A stretch of DNA of 64,000 nucleotides, taken from positions 1-64,000 of the forward strand of contig JAFGHJ010000013.1 in assembly GCA_016930175.1 (NCBI GenBank), given 5' to 3'. The first letter of the stretch is position 1. Every line of letters starts with the position of its first letter. Under the pieces are notes generated by a model. It worked only from the letters and a program-made list of their open reading frames with translations. It did no database searches and was not told the DNA's origin. Positions 1 through 8,120 of the stretch are shown here, piece by piece. The DNA is from Caldifarciminota bacterium. GTDB taxonomy: Bacteria; Hydrothermota; UBA3072. Made by a program: the position numbers and the translations under genes.

Positions 1-101
1 CATAAGGAAAAAATTGACTTCGAGAAGATAAACGTAATATGTGGATAAAAATGACTGGATCTTATTCTCTAACATCTTTTATTAAAATATTCATAATGGA
101 T

Positions 102-1802
102 TTAAGTTTTAATGAGTAAGTAATTTTCTAATACCAGATATTTTGCTTTAGTTCTCGAGAATGTACTTAAAGCATCTTCCGGAGAACAAACAAGAGGTTC
201 TCCGTGTAAATTGAAGCTTGTGTTGAGTATAATACCTGTACCCGTTAATTTTTTGTATTCGGATAATAATCTGGCATATCTGGACGTATAATCGGTTATT
301 ATCTGTGGTCTGCAGGAACCGTCTATATTAATTACACCTTTCACCAATTTCTGTTTATCTTTTTTTACCATATATCCCATTGTCATAAATTTATTGGGTG
401 TACCTTTTAGATCTTCCAAAATTTCCTTTGCGTCATCTAAAAGCATCGTCGGACAGAATGGTTGGTACCACACTCTTTTCTTTTGTACGAGATTTAATTC
501 ATTTTTGATTTCTTCGGAATGGGGGGGTGCTAATATACTTCTGTTTCCGAGCGCTCTCGGTCCGTATTCCATTCTTCCCTGAAACCATAATACAATGTTT
601 CCTTCAAATATAATTTTTGCTACTTCTTTTTCAATTTCATTTACATATTTATATTTTATATCTTTCGGTTTATTTCTATCCAGGACTATTTTTATATAAT
701 CGTTTGAAAATCGGGGTCCAAAATATACATCTTTAAAGTCGTATTTGGAAATACCGTTTAGTTCATAGTTGGTAACCATAGCGCTACCCATCGCAAGGCC
801 GCCATCGCCCATGTGAGGGAATACGTAGACATCTTCTACTTCGGGTAAGTTCTTAATGAGCATGTTTACTTTTATATTTGAGCAGGTTCCTCCGGCTAAG
901 CATATTTTATTTAAACCTGTTTCTTTGACTGCATTCCGAATCAACTCGGTAATTTTTATTTCCAATGTTCGTTGTGCCATATAAGCGAACTGTTCAGACG
1001 GAAATTTCCAGAAAATCTTTTTTAATTCTCCGGATGTTTTTAAAGAGCCGTATTTCACTTTTACCTCCATGCCGTCAATTTCGAAAAAATCCAGAAGAGG
1101 ATTTTCTTCATCTTCTATTTTTAGAGCGTAATTAGCGAGTGCCATAACTTTACCTTCATCTTCCAATTCTCTCATATTCATCAGGTTGGTTACGTGTTCG
1201 AAAAATATACCGAAAGAGTCTTTGCCGGAAATAGTTTTTATTCTTTCTAATTTACTGTTTTCTAATGTATTTATCGTTCCCGATAAAGTGTCGCCGATTC
1301 CATCGATTGTAATGACCAATGCCTTTTCAAAACCACTTGTAAAAGCTGCGCTTGCAGCATGACATAAGTGATGGTCATGAATAAATAGCTTAAAATTATT
1401 GAAACCTAATTTTTTTAATTTTTTATTTATTAACGATTTACTTATACTTTTTGATAAAGGATCTAATTGCAACTCGGTTGCCTTGTATTTAAAACCCCTT
1501 TTGAAAGAATCAAGACTGGAATAATTCTTTTTTCTTCTGCGCAACAAATAATAATTTTCTTTTAAGAAAGGTAATGCCCTCCACAGGGTTTTGGCAAATT
1601 CTGAAGTCGAAAATGATATAATTTCTATGTCTTCTTTTTTAAGACCTAAATAATTTAAAGCGTATTCTATTGACTTTTCCGGGAAAGCTATTTCTAATTT
1701 TCTTCTTGAAAGGCGCTCTTCGTTTATAGAGAAGAGGATTTTATTGTCCTTTAATATTGATATACCTGAATCGTGACCATCCCATATTCCTAAAATAAGC
1801 AC
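102..1802 (-). CDS. NodU/CmcH-family carbamoyltransferase
   Basis: Enzymes of this family transfer a carbamoyl group from carbamoyl phosphate to a hydroxyl of a sugar, antibiotic or similar acceptor. The 566-residue product has both expected parts: an N-terminal ASKHA-like domain (GIWDGHDSG at residues 5-13, HDHHLCHAAS near 142-151, ITIDGIGD near 164-171, CLAGGTCSN near 300) and a C-terminal YrdC-like catalytic domain (EYGPRALGNRS near 418, NTSFNLHGEP near 530). Length is normal. The start is GTG at 1802, 8 bases after AAGGAG; a promoter lies just upstream. No biosynthetic partner (glycosyltransferase, sugar-nucleotide gene) is nearby, so the acceptor cannot be inferred. Confidence 0.93.
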   Translation of the reverse strand: MLILGIWDGHDSGISILKDNKILFSINEERLSRRKLEIAFPEKSIEYALNYLGLKKEDIEIISFSTSEFAKTLWRALPFLKENYYLLRRRKKNYSSLDSFKRGFKYKATELQLDPLSKSISKSLINKKLKKLGFNNFKLFIHDHHLCHAASAAFTSGFEKALVITIDGIGDTLSGTINTLENSKLERIKTISGKDSFGIFFEHVTNLMNMRELEDEGKVMALANYALKIEDEENPLLDFFEIDGMEVKVKYGSLKTSGELKKIFWKFPSEQFAYMAQRTLEIKITELIRNAVKETGLNKICLAGGTCSNIKVNMLIKNLPEVEDVYVFPHMGDGGLAMGSAMVTNYELNGISKYDFKDVYFGPRFSNDYIKIVLDRNKPKDIKYKYVNEIEKEVAKIIFEGNIVLWFQGRMEYGPRALGNRSILAPPHSEEIKNELNLVQKKRVWYQPFCPTMLLDDAKEILEDLKGTPNKFMTMGYMVKKDKQKLVKGVINIDGSCRPQIITDYTSRYARLLSEYKKLTGTGIILNTSFNLHGEPLVCSPEDALSTFSRTKAKYLVLENYLLIKT

Positions 1803-1829
1803 TACGCATTCTCCTTCTTACTGATAAAT

Positions 1830-1857
1830 AGAATAATAATTTCCCCTTGAAAGTCAA
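1830..1857 (-). promoter_or_regulatory. Promoter of the carbamoyltransferase gene
   Basis: Read on the minus strand: TTGACT at 1857-1852, a 16-base spacer, TATTCT at 1835-1830. It ends about 27 bases before the GTG start, leaving room for the AAGGAG ribosome site. Confidence 0.6.
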
Positions 1858-1884
1858 GGAAGTTAATGTTTATTGTTTCTCCTT

Positions 1885-1934
1885 ATTAAAGGGTTTTTAT
1901 TGTAAAGTCAAGAGACCTAATACCTTATTTTTTT
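1885..1934. repeat. Direct repeat flanking the GH62 gene, downstream copy
   Basis: By hand alignment about 40 of 50 bases match 4593-4642, in the same orientation, on the other side of the GH62 gene. Both copies contain a minus-strand TTGACT box with an AT-rich -10-like hexamer 16 bases on, so they may be duplicated promoters or a scar of insertion. Confidence 0.45.
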
Positions 1935-2182
1935 ATCAGTATATGGATTGTTTTTTTTAAATGATTTTTTCAGTGTATATATCCTTAAAATGAATTAGGG
2001 TAAGGTTTATAATGAAAAAATTCTGTATTATTGAAAGTATTTCGAGTCAACTTTTTTCTTATGATTTAAATAGCTTTTTCGGTTGGTTTGATATTTAAGT
2101 CGCGGTATTTTTAAAGCAGATTTCTCGACGGAGCCAACCCCGGTACAGACGTATTTTCGTATACTAAAATACATTAGTGGTG
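1935..2182. other. AT-rich intergenic stretch, no gene seen
   Basis: Together with the flanking repeat and terminator this makes a 513-base gap between the carbamoyltransferase start and the GH62 stop. A 62-codon minus-strand frame crosses it but starts inside the terminator loop and has no ribosome site. I see no other structure here. Confidence 0.5.
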
Positions 2183-2228
2183 TAAAAAGGCAGTGAGAAC
2201 AGACAAAAAAATCCATTCTCGCTGCCTT
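2183..2228 (-). terminator. Terminator of the GH62 gene
   Basis: Arms 2216-2228 and 2187-2199 form a 13-bp stem with one wobble pair and a 16-base loop. On the minus strand the stem is followed by a run of five T. It lies about 90 bases after the GH62 stop codon. Confidence 0.75.
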
Positions 2229-2315
2229 GATTGTATATAAATTTAAAAATTACTACTTTGCCTGTTTTTTCAGCTTATTCACATCATTTAGCTAATAGCA
2301 GTTCTTAAATTCATA

Positions 2316-4214
2316 TTAATAATTGCGTATAAGACCAAGGTCATAGGGAATCTGCCAGTATTCCCCGTAATTTCCGCTCGGTACGCCCTGAATCAGAAAA
2401 TCGCATCTATTTAAGTCATTGACTTCCATGTATTCATTTGTTCCTGCGCGGAGTATTTCTCCATGAGAACACTGATCTGTCCAATGATCTGCTTCGTAGA
2501 TTAGATCATTTCTATGAGCCCATTCCTCCGAAAGTTTTGTAAATGAGCCTCCAGGGCTGCTTGCTCTCCACAATTCAAAGTGCCTGTTTATATCTTCGAC
2601 TACCATATAATACTGTCCATCCGCTCTATTTCTATAAACGGCTACACCTTCGAAGGTATTTGTGGCAACTACTGAAGCTCCTGACCAACCGGAAGGAAAG
2701 TTTGAAATAGATGTACTGCGGCGTAAAATTGTACGTGAGTCGTCACCCGGCGCATAAAATATATACATGGTATTACCCTCACGAATACACCAGTAATCAA
2801 GTCCACCGGAAAACATGGATCGTCCGGCGCTCCACCCGTTAGGGTTGCCTACATCTGAATTAGTAGAATAGGTAGCTCCCTGTCCGCTTTGGTAGATTAA
2901 ATACCATTGACCTTTTGCTTCGCAATAAAATACCTGCGGGGCACAAAAGTACGATCCGCCATTTACCGAACTCATATAAGTATGGGTTGCGTTATTTAGT
3001 CCTGATACCGAGGATGCTGTAGCGTAACCCATGCGCCAGCTGCTATTGTCGCGGCCGGTATAAAAGAGATGGTATCTGCCACCTGAATACACAATAGATG
3101 GATCTTTTACAGCAATATCATCAAATGAGCCTGAAGGCCCGTCCTGGAAACATCTTGATCCTAATCTCCATGAGGGATTAGTGTTTACCCCGCCTCCACC
3201 GGTTGTGGTTGTTGTGCTTCCGCTGGTTGTGGTGGTCGTTGTGCCACCTCCGCCGTCGGTTATCTGCCACTGTGCATTTACGTGTGTGGTACTGTTCGAA
3301 TACTGTGCGCAGGCGCTGCCATTCTCGGTTCTACCGTATCCATCAAGTTTCATGTTGGTGCCCCGGTTTACCAGATAGTAATAACCCGAACCCGCTGAGA
3401 CAATGCTCCACTGTGCATTTACATGCGTGGTAGAACTTGAATATTGTGCGCAAGCATCACCATTACCCGTTCTGCCATATCCATCAAGTTTCATGTTTGT
3501 TCCCTGGTTAATCAGGTAGTAATAACCCGAACCCGCTGAGGTAATGTTCCAGTGTGCATTGGGATGGGTTGTATTGGCATACTGTCCGCAATCAGCGCCA
3601 TTATTTGTTCTACCCATACCATCGAGGTATAAACCTGTTCCCCGGTTTCTGAGTTGTTTTACTCCGGTGATGCCGCTACTACCGCTGGTGGTTGTGGTCG
3701 TGCTTCCGCCACTTGTGGTGGTGGTTGTACCATCGTCTGCCGGTGTATTGCCAAACGCTATATACCCGTTGCAGTGCATCCACTCGCTGTATGAACCGCC
3801 GCAGGAACCATTCTGCCAGACGGCAGTATTGGTCGCCTGATTTTCTGCCTGACGAGTATCCCCGCCGACGGACAGATAATCTACCTGAACGTCTCTGCCT
3901 GAAGCATCGTTAAAAAACTCCACCCTGATATCCCCTCTGCTGGTCCATAAGGAAACGCTATGGTCGCCCATACTTGTACCTAAAGTCCAGGTCCCAACCG
4001 TATTGCCACCAACTATAAGACGAACCTGACCGGCTCCGTCCGTGCTGCGTGCTCTTAGACTCATAACTAGTTCGGCTCTAAGCTTACCGCTATCATCGTC
4101 CCTTTCGATTATTTCGGGAGCAGTGGGTTGATTTTGCTGGCATCCCCAGGAAAAAACTATAACTGCAGCTAAAACTGTAATTACGAAAATTATCATAAAA
4201 CGCTTAAAATCCAT
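2316..4214 (-). CDS. Secreted GH62 alpha-L-arabinofuranosidase lipoprotein with CBM and ricin-B-like domains
   Basis: Predicted to remove arabinose side chains from arabinoxylan outside the cell. Domain order: lipoprotein signal (SWGC, acceptor Cys25); a CBM36/60-like beta-sandwich (about 38-125); a Cys-bearing segment; a Thr/Ser/Gly linker; a ricin-B-like region (about 182-320) with three repeats containing YLDGMGR or KLDGYGR and QYxxxTHxNAxW; a second Thr/Gly linker; GH62 domain (about 348-632). GH62 signatures are clear: KDPSIV (base Asp), LDYWCI (modulating Asp), FEGVAVY (acid Glu), and the C-terminal CDFLIQG. Starts at ATG after GGAGAG. By eye the gene is much richer in G+C than its neighbours and is isolated by long AT-rich gaps, which suggests acquisition by transfer. 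The catalytic family call is firm; the first binding module is less certain. Confidence 0.88.
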   Translation of the reverse strand: MDFKRFMIIFVITVLAAVIVFSWGCQQNQPTAPEIIERDDDSGKLRAELVMSLRARSTDGAGQVRLIVGGNTVGTWTLGTSMGDHSVSLWTSRGDIRVEFFNDASGRDVQVDYLSVGGDTRQAENQATNTAVWQNGSCGGSYSEWMHCNGYIAFGNTPADDGTTTTTSGGSTTTTTSGSSGITGVKQLRNRGTGLYLDGMGRTNNGADCGQYANTTHPNAHWNITSAGSGYYYLINQGTNMKLDGYGRTGNGDACAQYSSSTTHVNAQWSIVSAGSGYYYLVNRGTNMKLDGYGRTENGSACAQYSNSTTHVNAQWQITDGGGGTTTTTTSGSTTTTTGGGGVNTNPSWRLGSRCFQDGPSGSFDDIAVKDPSIVYSGGRYHLFYTGRDNSSWRMGYATASSVSGLNNATHTYMSSVNGGSYFCAPQVFYCEAKGQWYLIYQSGQGATYSTNSDVGNPNGWSAGRSMFSGGLDYWCIREGNTMYIFYAPGDDSRTILRRSTSISNFPSGWSGASVVATNTFEGVAVYRNRADGQYYMVVEDINRHFELWRASSPGGSFTKLSEEWAHRNDLIYEADHWTDQCSHGEILRAGTNEYMEVNDLNRCDFLIQGVPSGNYGEYWQIPYDLGLIRNY

Positions 4215-4314
4215 ATATACTCTCCTTACTTCCTTTTGTCTTTGATTATTGTTTTTGTTACATAAAGAAATAAAACTACTTTTTTGAACCCTCCTTTCTT
4301 ACTTTGAAGATTTT

Positions 4315-4351
4315 CCTTCCTTTGCCGCAACCGAAACAGCCGAAAGGAAGG
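4315..4351 (-). other. Hairpin in the leader of the GH62 gene
   Basis: Perfect 9-bp inverted repeat (CCTTCCTTT at 4315-4323 with AAAGGAAGG at 4343-4351) around a loop rich in CCG/CGG, about 110 bases upstream of the GH62 start. It may sit in a long 5' leader. I could not match the region to a known riboswitch. Confidence 0.4.
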
Positions 4352-4493
4352 GCTACTTAAATAAATTTATTTTTATCCGCTACAGGGATTTCGGCCACAA
4401 TTGAATACTTTAAGACTTTGTTACCATACGATTCCATATAGCCTTTGACTCCCTTATTTTAGATTTCGGCTTAAGGCTATTACTGTAATCCTT

Positions 4494-4513
4494 AAAGCCG
4501 AAAGGCTTTTTTT
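4494..4513 (+). terminator. Orphan terminator-like hairpin
   Basis: AAAGCC, GAAA tetraloop, GGCTTT, then T residues on the plus strand. No plus-strand gene ends nearby, so it may be a remnant or stop antisense transcription towards the following region. Confidence 0.4.
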
Positions 4514-4592
4514 GATAAATAAACCCGCTTAATTTCCGCATAAAAATCGAAATTCAACCGCTAGATAACTAAAATTAAATTATTACCCTTTA

Positions 4593-4642
4593 ATTACAGG
4601 TATTTTACTGTGAAGTCAAGCGACGAATTACCTTATTTTTTA
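4593..4642. repeat. Direct repeat flanking the GH62 gene, upstream copy
   Basis: Partner of 1885-1934, with about 40 of 50 positions identical. On the minus strand it contains TTGACT and, 16 bases on, GTAATT, so it could include the GH62 promoter with a leader of roughly 370 bases. Confidence 0.45.
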
Positions 4643-4680
4643 GTCAATATTTCATGATTTTTTAATTAACCAATAAATAA

Positions 4681-4767
4681 TTTCGACTAAAGTATATAGT
4701 AATAAAAATATGTAGTCGGAATCTAAATTCGACCGCGTATTTGGAATAAAAATACGCAGTCGAAATC
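4681..4767. repeat. Two tandem hairpins built from one motif (four alternating copies)
   Basis: Related copies of AATACGCAGTCGAA occur alternately inverted and direct at 4681-4697, 4705-4723, 4728-4742 and 4749-4767, about 21-24 bases apart. The last pair forms a 15-bp stem with one mismatch and a 7-base loop. The first pair keeps CGACTA/TAGTCG. Neither strand shows a T run that would make it a terminator. Confidence 0.55.
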
Positions 4768-5033
4768 AAATAAAATCTTTGGCTTAAATCTTTAGAAAGT
4801 AACAGAAGAATAAAAAGTAAAGAAAGGAATATTCTTTAGAGTAGCCCTACTTTTAAAAATAAAAAAGGCGATCTGGCTGTGCAACTATAGTATTAAAGGA
4901 GTTTTTCCTAAAGGTCTAAAATATGTTGTTAAGATAAAGTATTAAACTTTTAGATATTGGTTTTTCGCTTTTTGATGTTGGCTTAAAAACAAATAAAAAT
5001 CTTTGTGTGCTTTGTGGTTAATAATCCGTGGTT
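4768..5033. other. Intergenic stretch, mostly phrase-like repeat
   Basis: This is the end of an 819-base gap. It contains a short phrase-type segment (TTTGTGTGCTTTGTGG near 5002) of the kind found in most long gaps of this window. No open frame here is convincing. Confidence 0.4.
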
Positions 5034-5753
5034 TTATTCTATTTTTTTTATTCCTTCGAGTATCTTATCGCCGCCGTAATCCACTCTTGCAACTATCTCA
5101 TCGTCTTTAATCGTTTTGACGCCTTCGAAAGTTAATAGATATTCTCGAGTTGTTTCAGGTAATATTATTGACGGGTCAAGAGAATCGCGGTATATCTCTT
5201 TTTCTCCTCGCCTGACCCAGTACTCTACTTCGGGTCTTAGCCATATGTTGCCGTTGTTCTGGACTTCCATCTTCAACTCCCCGCTCTTTTCCAATTCCAT
5301 TTTCTTTATTTCTGCTTCTTTAAATGTTGTTCCCGCGATATCTAAATAAGTAGTGATTCCGACTCTGCCGGCGAGTCTGACAAGGGGTGTCCATTCCTCC
5401 TGTTCCGGCGGTTTGCCTTCAAAGAATATAACGCTCCAGAATCCACCTTTGGTTTCCGATGGTATTTCGAAGGTAACTCTTATTTCTTGTACCGCTCCCG
5501 GCGCAAGAACGAACTCAGTTGGATTTATTGTAATCCACTCTGAACAGGAATTGGAAAGAGAATCCGCAGGATAATACAATATATTGCCATCTTTACTGAG
5601 GTTCCAGTCTCCCTTGTAAACACTGATTATGGCTTCATTGTAGGCGTCTCCGTTCTTTACCGATATTTCCCTGGTAATCACTCCGGGATATGAAGTTACC
5701 TCTAAACGCAGGGGAGAAACAAGTAACGAAACGGATATTAATAAATTAAACAT
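5034..5753 (-). CDS. Secreted beta-sandwich protein, chaperone- or DUF916-like
   Basis: Function unknown. The 239-residue product starts with a short hydrophobic signal (residues 1-14), then EVTSYPGVITREISVKN, a pattern seen in periplasmic chaperone-type and DUF916/WxL-interacting beta-sandwiches: a conserved extracytoplasmic strand, a ligand region with FVLAPG, VTFEIPSE and GGFWSVIFFEG, then a second sandwich with MEVQNNGN. No transmembrane anchor is seen. It follows the 5767-6204 gene by 13 bases, after GGAGAT, so the two are probably co-expressed. A role in binding or assembling the partner on the surface is inference by analogy. Confidence 0.7.
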   Translation of the reverse strand: MFNLLISVSLLVSPLRLEVTSYPGVITREISVKNGDAYNEAIISVYKGDWNLSKDGNILYYPADSLSNSCSEWITINPTEFVLAPGAVQEIRVTFEIPSETKGGFWSVIFFEGKPPEQEEWTPLVRLAGRVGITTYLDIAGTTFKEAEIKKMELEKSGELKMEVQNNGNIWLRPEVEYWVRRGEKEIYRDSLDPSIILPETTREYLLTFEGVKTIKDDEIVARVDYGGDKILEGIKKIE

Positions 5754-5766
5754 TTCATATATCTCC

Positions 5767-6204
5767 TTACTTTTTCATTAACGTGAAATCGATATTTGTC
5801 AGGAAATCTCCCGGGCTGTCTTGCCACTTCAAATCCAACCTCAAATCTATGGAAAAGTCTCTTCCTGTCTCTTCTGCAGCACTTCCTTCTAAAACCTTAT
5901 CCTCTCCCATTTCGAAAGAGACCCATTCTCCTCCTTCGATTCTCCAGGCTAATCTCCCAAGAGGCATCCTGTCTCCCTCTCTTGACAGAAAATCTCCTTC
6001 TGCCGAACATATAAGAATCCATTCGGTATTGGATTGAATTGTGCCTTTTATGGCCCCCGGAATTTCAATTGGAGAATTTAAGGGGCTTACAAAACCGATG
6101 TCGATTTTTTCGGTTCGAATTTCAAGTGAAAGGTACTCGTCTAAATCGGCTTGACTTAAAATTCCTTGAGTTATAAGAAAAGGCAATAGAATAAATATTA
6201 TCAT
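5767..6204 (-). CDS. Small secreted beta-rich protein, possible partner of the downstream sandwich protein
   Basis: Not a family I recognise. From the Met at 6204 the product is 145 residues: hydrophobic signal (IIFILLPFLITQGILS), then an acidic beta-rich body ending SPGDFLTNIDFTL, a style of ending seen in subunit-like or WxL-like domains. A longer frame to 6270 exists, but a perfect TTGACA-16-TATAAT promoter (6245-6218) lies inside that extension, so 6204 is the supported start. That leaves a leader of only about 7 bases and no proper ribosome site. Confidence 0.68.
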   Translation of the reverse strand: MIIFILLPFLITQGILSQADLDEYLSLEIRTEKIDIGFVSPLNSPIEIPGAIKGTIQSNTEWILICSAEGDFLSREGDRMPLGRLAWRIEGGEWVSFEMGEDKVLEGSAAEETGRDFSIDLRLDLKWQDSPGDFLTNIDFTLMKK

Positions 6205-6217
6205 TTCTTTACTATTA

Positions 6218-6245
6218 ATTATAGCCGGTAAACTAACATTGTCAA
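6218..6245 (-). promoter_or_regulatory. Consensus promoter of the 5767-6204 gene
   Basis: Minus strand TTGACA at 6245-6240, 16-base spacer, TATAAT at 6223-6218. Thirteen bases separate the -10 box from ATG, so the transcript should start about 7 bases before the start codon. It decides the start of the gene. Confidence 0.75.
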
Positions 6246-6327
6246 GCACTTGCCTGGTAACGCAAAACACAATAAAAAATTTCGTTTATTTTTTTTGTGT
6301 TTCGTAGAATGAGAAGCATAAACTCCT

Positions 6328-6651
6328 CTAAAAAGCTGTCTTCTCCTTGGCTACTATTTGCCAGCTTCCTGATTTTCCGAAATTATCAGAGCGCACAATA
6401 CATTCCATATTATGCGCTTTTTCCTCCCTGTCATAGAATTCACCCGCTACGTATACAAACTTCCCGTCAGCACTGCAGGCAATGCCTGATATTTCAGATA
6501 TATCAACTAGTTGAATACCTTCATCGCTTTCGGGTTTGGCTTTCGCTTCGATGTATAATAACGGAGAGGCGAGATTTCCTTTTAACAGATTCAGACAGAG
6601 TAGAATTAAAATTAAAACCAAAACTGTTTTGATAAATTTGTCTTTAGGCAT
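6328..6651 (-). CDS. Small secreted hypothetical protein
   Basis: No family recognised. The 107-residue product has a basic N terminus and one hydrophobic signal segment (about 8-28), then about 75 exported residues with SGIACSADGKFVYVAGEFYD, a pattern like one blade of a beta-propeller (WD40/YVTN-like). Such a short protein cannot form a whole propeller, so it may be the remnant of a longer gene. ATG follows a strong GGGAGGG site, and a TTGACT-16-TAACTT promoter lies upstream. It precedes the two secreted genes at 5034-6204, which have their own promoter. Confidence 0.65.
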   Translation of the reverse strand: MPKDKFIKTVLVLILILLCLNLLKGNLASPLLYIEAKAKPESDEGIQLVDISEISGIACSADGKFVYVAGEFYDREEKAHNMECIVRSDNFGKSGSWQIVAKEKTAF

Positions 6652-6671
6652 AAACCCTCCCTTTTGTTTAA

Positions 6672-6699
6672 AAGTTAAGGGTTTTCTCTAATTAGTCAA
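6672..6699 (-). promoter_or_regulatory. Promoter of the 6328-6651 gene
   Basis: Minus strand TTGACT at 6699-6694, 16-base spacer, TAACTT at 6677-6672, about 20 bases before the ATG. Confidence 0.5.
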
Positions 6700-6825
6700 T
6701 ATTAAATTGAATCAAGATTCTCTGATTCGCGAGTTGATTGAACTGGGAATGGTTAAGAGTGAATTCTTTTGAATTTAAATAAAAAATAGATATGTTTGGT
6801 TCGACGGAACGCAAAGTTAAAGTAA

Positions 6826-6853
6826 TTGACAAATCGAAAAAAATCGTTAAAAT
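6826..6853 (+). promoter_or_regulatory. Promoter of the repeat lipoprotein gene
   Basis: TTGACA at 6826-6831, 16-base spacer, TAAAAT at 6848-6853. The start codon is 62 bases on. Confidence 0.65.
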
Positions 6854-6915
6854 AATTATTATCAATACTTTTAGTTAATTTTTGTATTGTTAATATTTTT
6901 TAAAAGGAGGTATTT

Positions 6916-8064
6916 ATGAAAAGGTTTGTTTGTTTGTTTGTACTGTGGCTTATTGTTTTATCCTGGATTGGCGGATGTGGCGGAAAAGGAGGGGGAGGTG
7001 ATAAGGAACCCAACAATTCTATTGAAGAAGCTGGTGAAATAACCCTTGATGAATCTTTTCCCATAAAAATTAATCCAACGGGAGATGTGGATTGGTTTAA
7101 AGTGGGGTTATCGGAACAGGGCTATTTGAAGGTACAGGCAGGGGAAAGCCCCGAAGAGTTAAATCTTGAAGTTGCTTTTGCTTTGTATAAGGAATGGGAG
7201 GGGGAAAAGGAAGAAAGAATAAGAGGTTGGAACCGTTTGCCGGATGCTTTGTTTGTACCTAAAGGTGGTACTTACTATTTCGCAGTTAAGGATGATTATG
7301 ACGATGCTTCATCCGGAAAAGCAATTCAAATTAAAGCAAATTTCTTAAAAGAATTTGATCCTTTTGAACCAAACGATAAACCGGAAGAAGCTAAACTTGT
7401 AGAAGCGGGTTCCATAGTAAGGCCAGCAGTATATCCCACGGGAGATGTGGACTGGTTAAAGATTAAACTCGACAAGCAAGGTTATCTGGTTTTGAAATCA
7501 AATAATGTTCCCGAGGCAATAATTCCCGAAGCTTCTTATTTTCTTTTTGATGAGTGGTCAGACCCTAAAGTTAAGGAAATAAAAAGTTGGGGAAAATTTC
7601 CTGATGCCTGCGTTATTTCTGATTCCGGGGAATACTTAATTAAGCTTCACGACGATTATGATGACGCCGAATCTGAAACCCCATACGATTTGAAGATTGA
7701 ATTTCTTTCAGAGATGGATGAAAATGAGCCGAATGATGTATTCGCAAATGCTAAAAGTATAAATCGTGGGGATACTATTAAATTGGCTATTTTCCCGTTA
7801 AAAGACAGAGATTACTATAAAATTAGGACTGCCGATAATCAAAATCTTAAATTTTTGGCAAAGGGTTTTTCTGATGATATCGTACCGGAAATTAAATTGA
7901 TGATAGTGAACGAGAATAATCCGAATGAATTGAAGGAAGCAAGTGCTTGGAAAAGATTACCTGCTGATTTTGAGGTTGAGGCGAACAAAGAGTATTTTGT
8001 TTTGGTCCACGACGATTATGATGATGCTGGTTCGCCTGAGGTTTTTCAGTTGATAATCGAGTAG
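6916..8064 (+). CDS. Lipoprotein with three pre-peptidase C-terminal-like repeats
   Basis: The 382-residue product has a lipoprotein signal (IGGC, acceptor Cys21), a Gly/Lys spacer, and three repeats of about 115 residues. Each repeat opens with an EPN motif (KEPNNS, FEPNDK, NEPNDV), continues with GDVDW(F/L)K or KDRDYYK, and closes with DDYDDA. This is the layout of pre-peptidase C-terminal (PPC) beta-sandwich domains, which usually hang on secreted enzymes; here they stand alone. The acidic closing motifs could bind calcium (inference). ATG follows AAAAGGAGG. The gene has its own promoter and terminator, so it is monocistronic. Confidence 0.82.
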   Translation: MKRFVCLFVLWLIVLSWIGGCGGKGGGGDKEPNNSIEEAGEITLDESFPIKINPTGDVDWFKVGLSEQGYLKVQAGESPEELNLEVAFALYKEWEGEKEERIRGWNRLPDALFVPKGGTYYFAVKDDYDDASSGKAIQIKANFLKEFDPFEPNDKPEEAKLVEAGSIVRPAVYPTGDVDWLKIKLDKQGYLVLKSNNVPEAIIPEASYFLFDEWSDPKVKEIKSWGKFPDACVISDSGEYLIKLHDDYDDAESETPYDLKIEFLSEMDENEPNDVFANAKSINRGDTIKLAIFPLKDRDYYKIRTADNQNLKFLAKGFSDDIVPEIKLMIVNENNPNELKEASAWKRLPADFEVEANKEYFVLVHDDYDDAGSPEVFQLIIE

Positions 8065-8089
8065 ATTATATCGTATAGATTGAAGTCAA

Positions 8090-8120
8090 AAAAGAGGCAT
8101 CGTTTGATGCCTCTTTTTTT
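8090..8120 (+). terminator. Strong intrinsic terminator
   Basis: GAGGCATC (8094-8101), GTTT loop, GATGCCTC (8106-8113), flanked by an A run before and seven T after. It ends the repeat lipoprotein transcript. Confidence 0.93.

Noticed and set aside
1-101. A gene at the left edge
   Set aside because: Short frames only, all interrupted; nothing supports a coding region in these 101 bases.
2028-2216. 62-codon minus-strand frame in the GH62-carbamoyltransferase gap
   Set aside because: Begins in the loop of the GH62 terminator, has no ribosome site and an odd Cys-rich composition.
3544-3840. 98-codon plus-strand frame opposite the GH62 gene
   Set aside because: Lies within the G+C-rich repeats of the real gene on the other strand; Val/Pro-rich runs mirror the Thr linkers.
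4320-4520. Riboswitch (cyclic di-GMP or cobalamin type) upstream of the GH62 gene
   Set aside because: Repeated GCCGAAA/TTTCGGC hairpins drew attention, but the conserved cores of those classes are not present.
6297-6632. 111-codon plus-strand frame
   Set aside because: Opposite the 6328-6651 secreted protein, which has a signal peptide, ribosome site and promoter; the plus frame has none.
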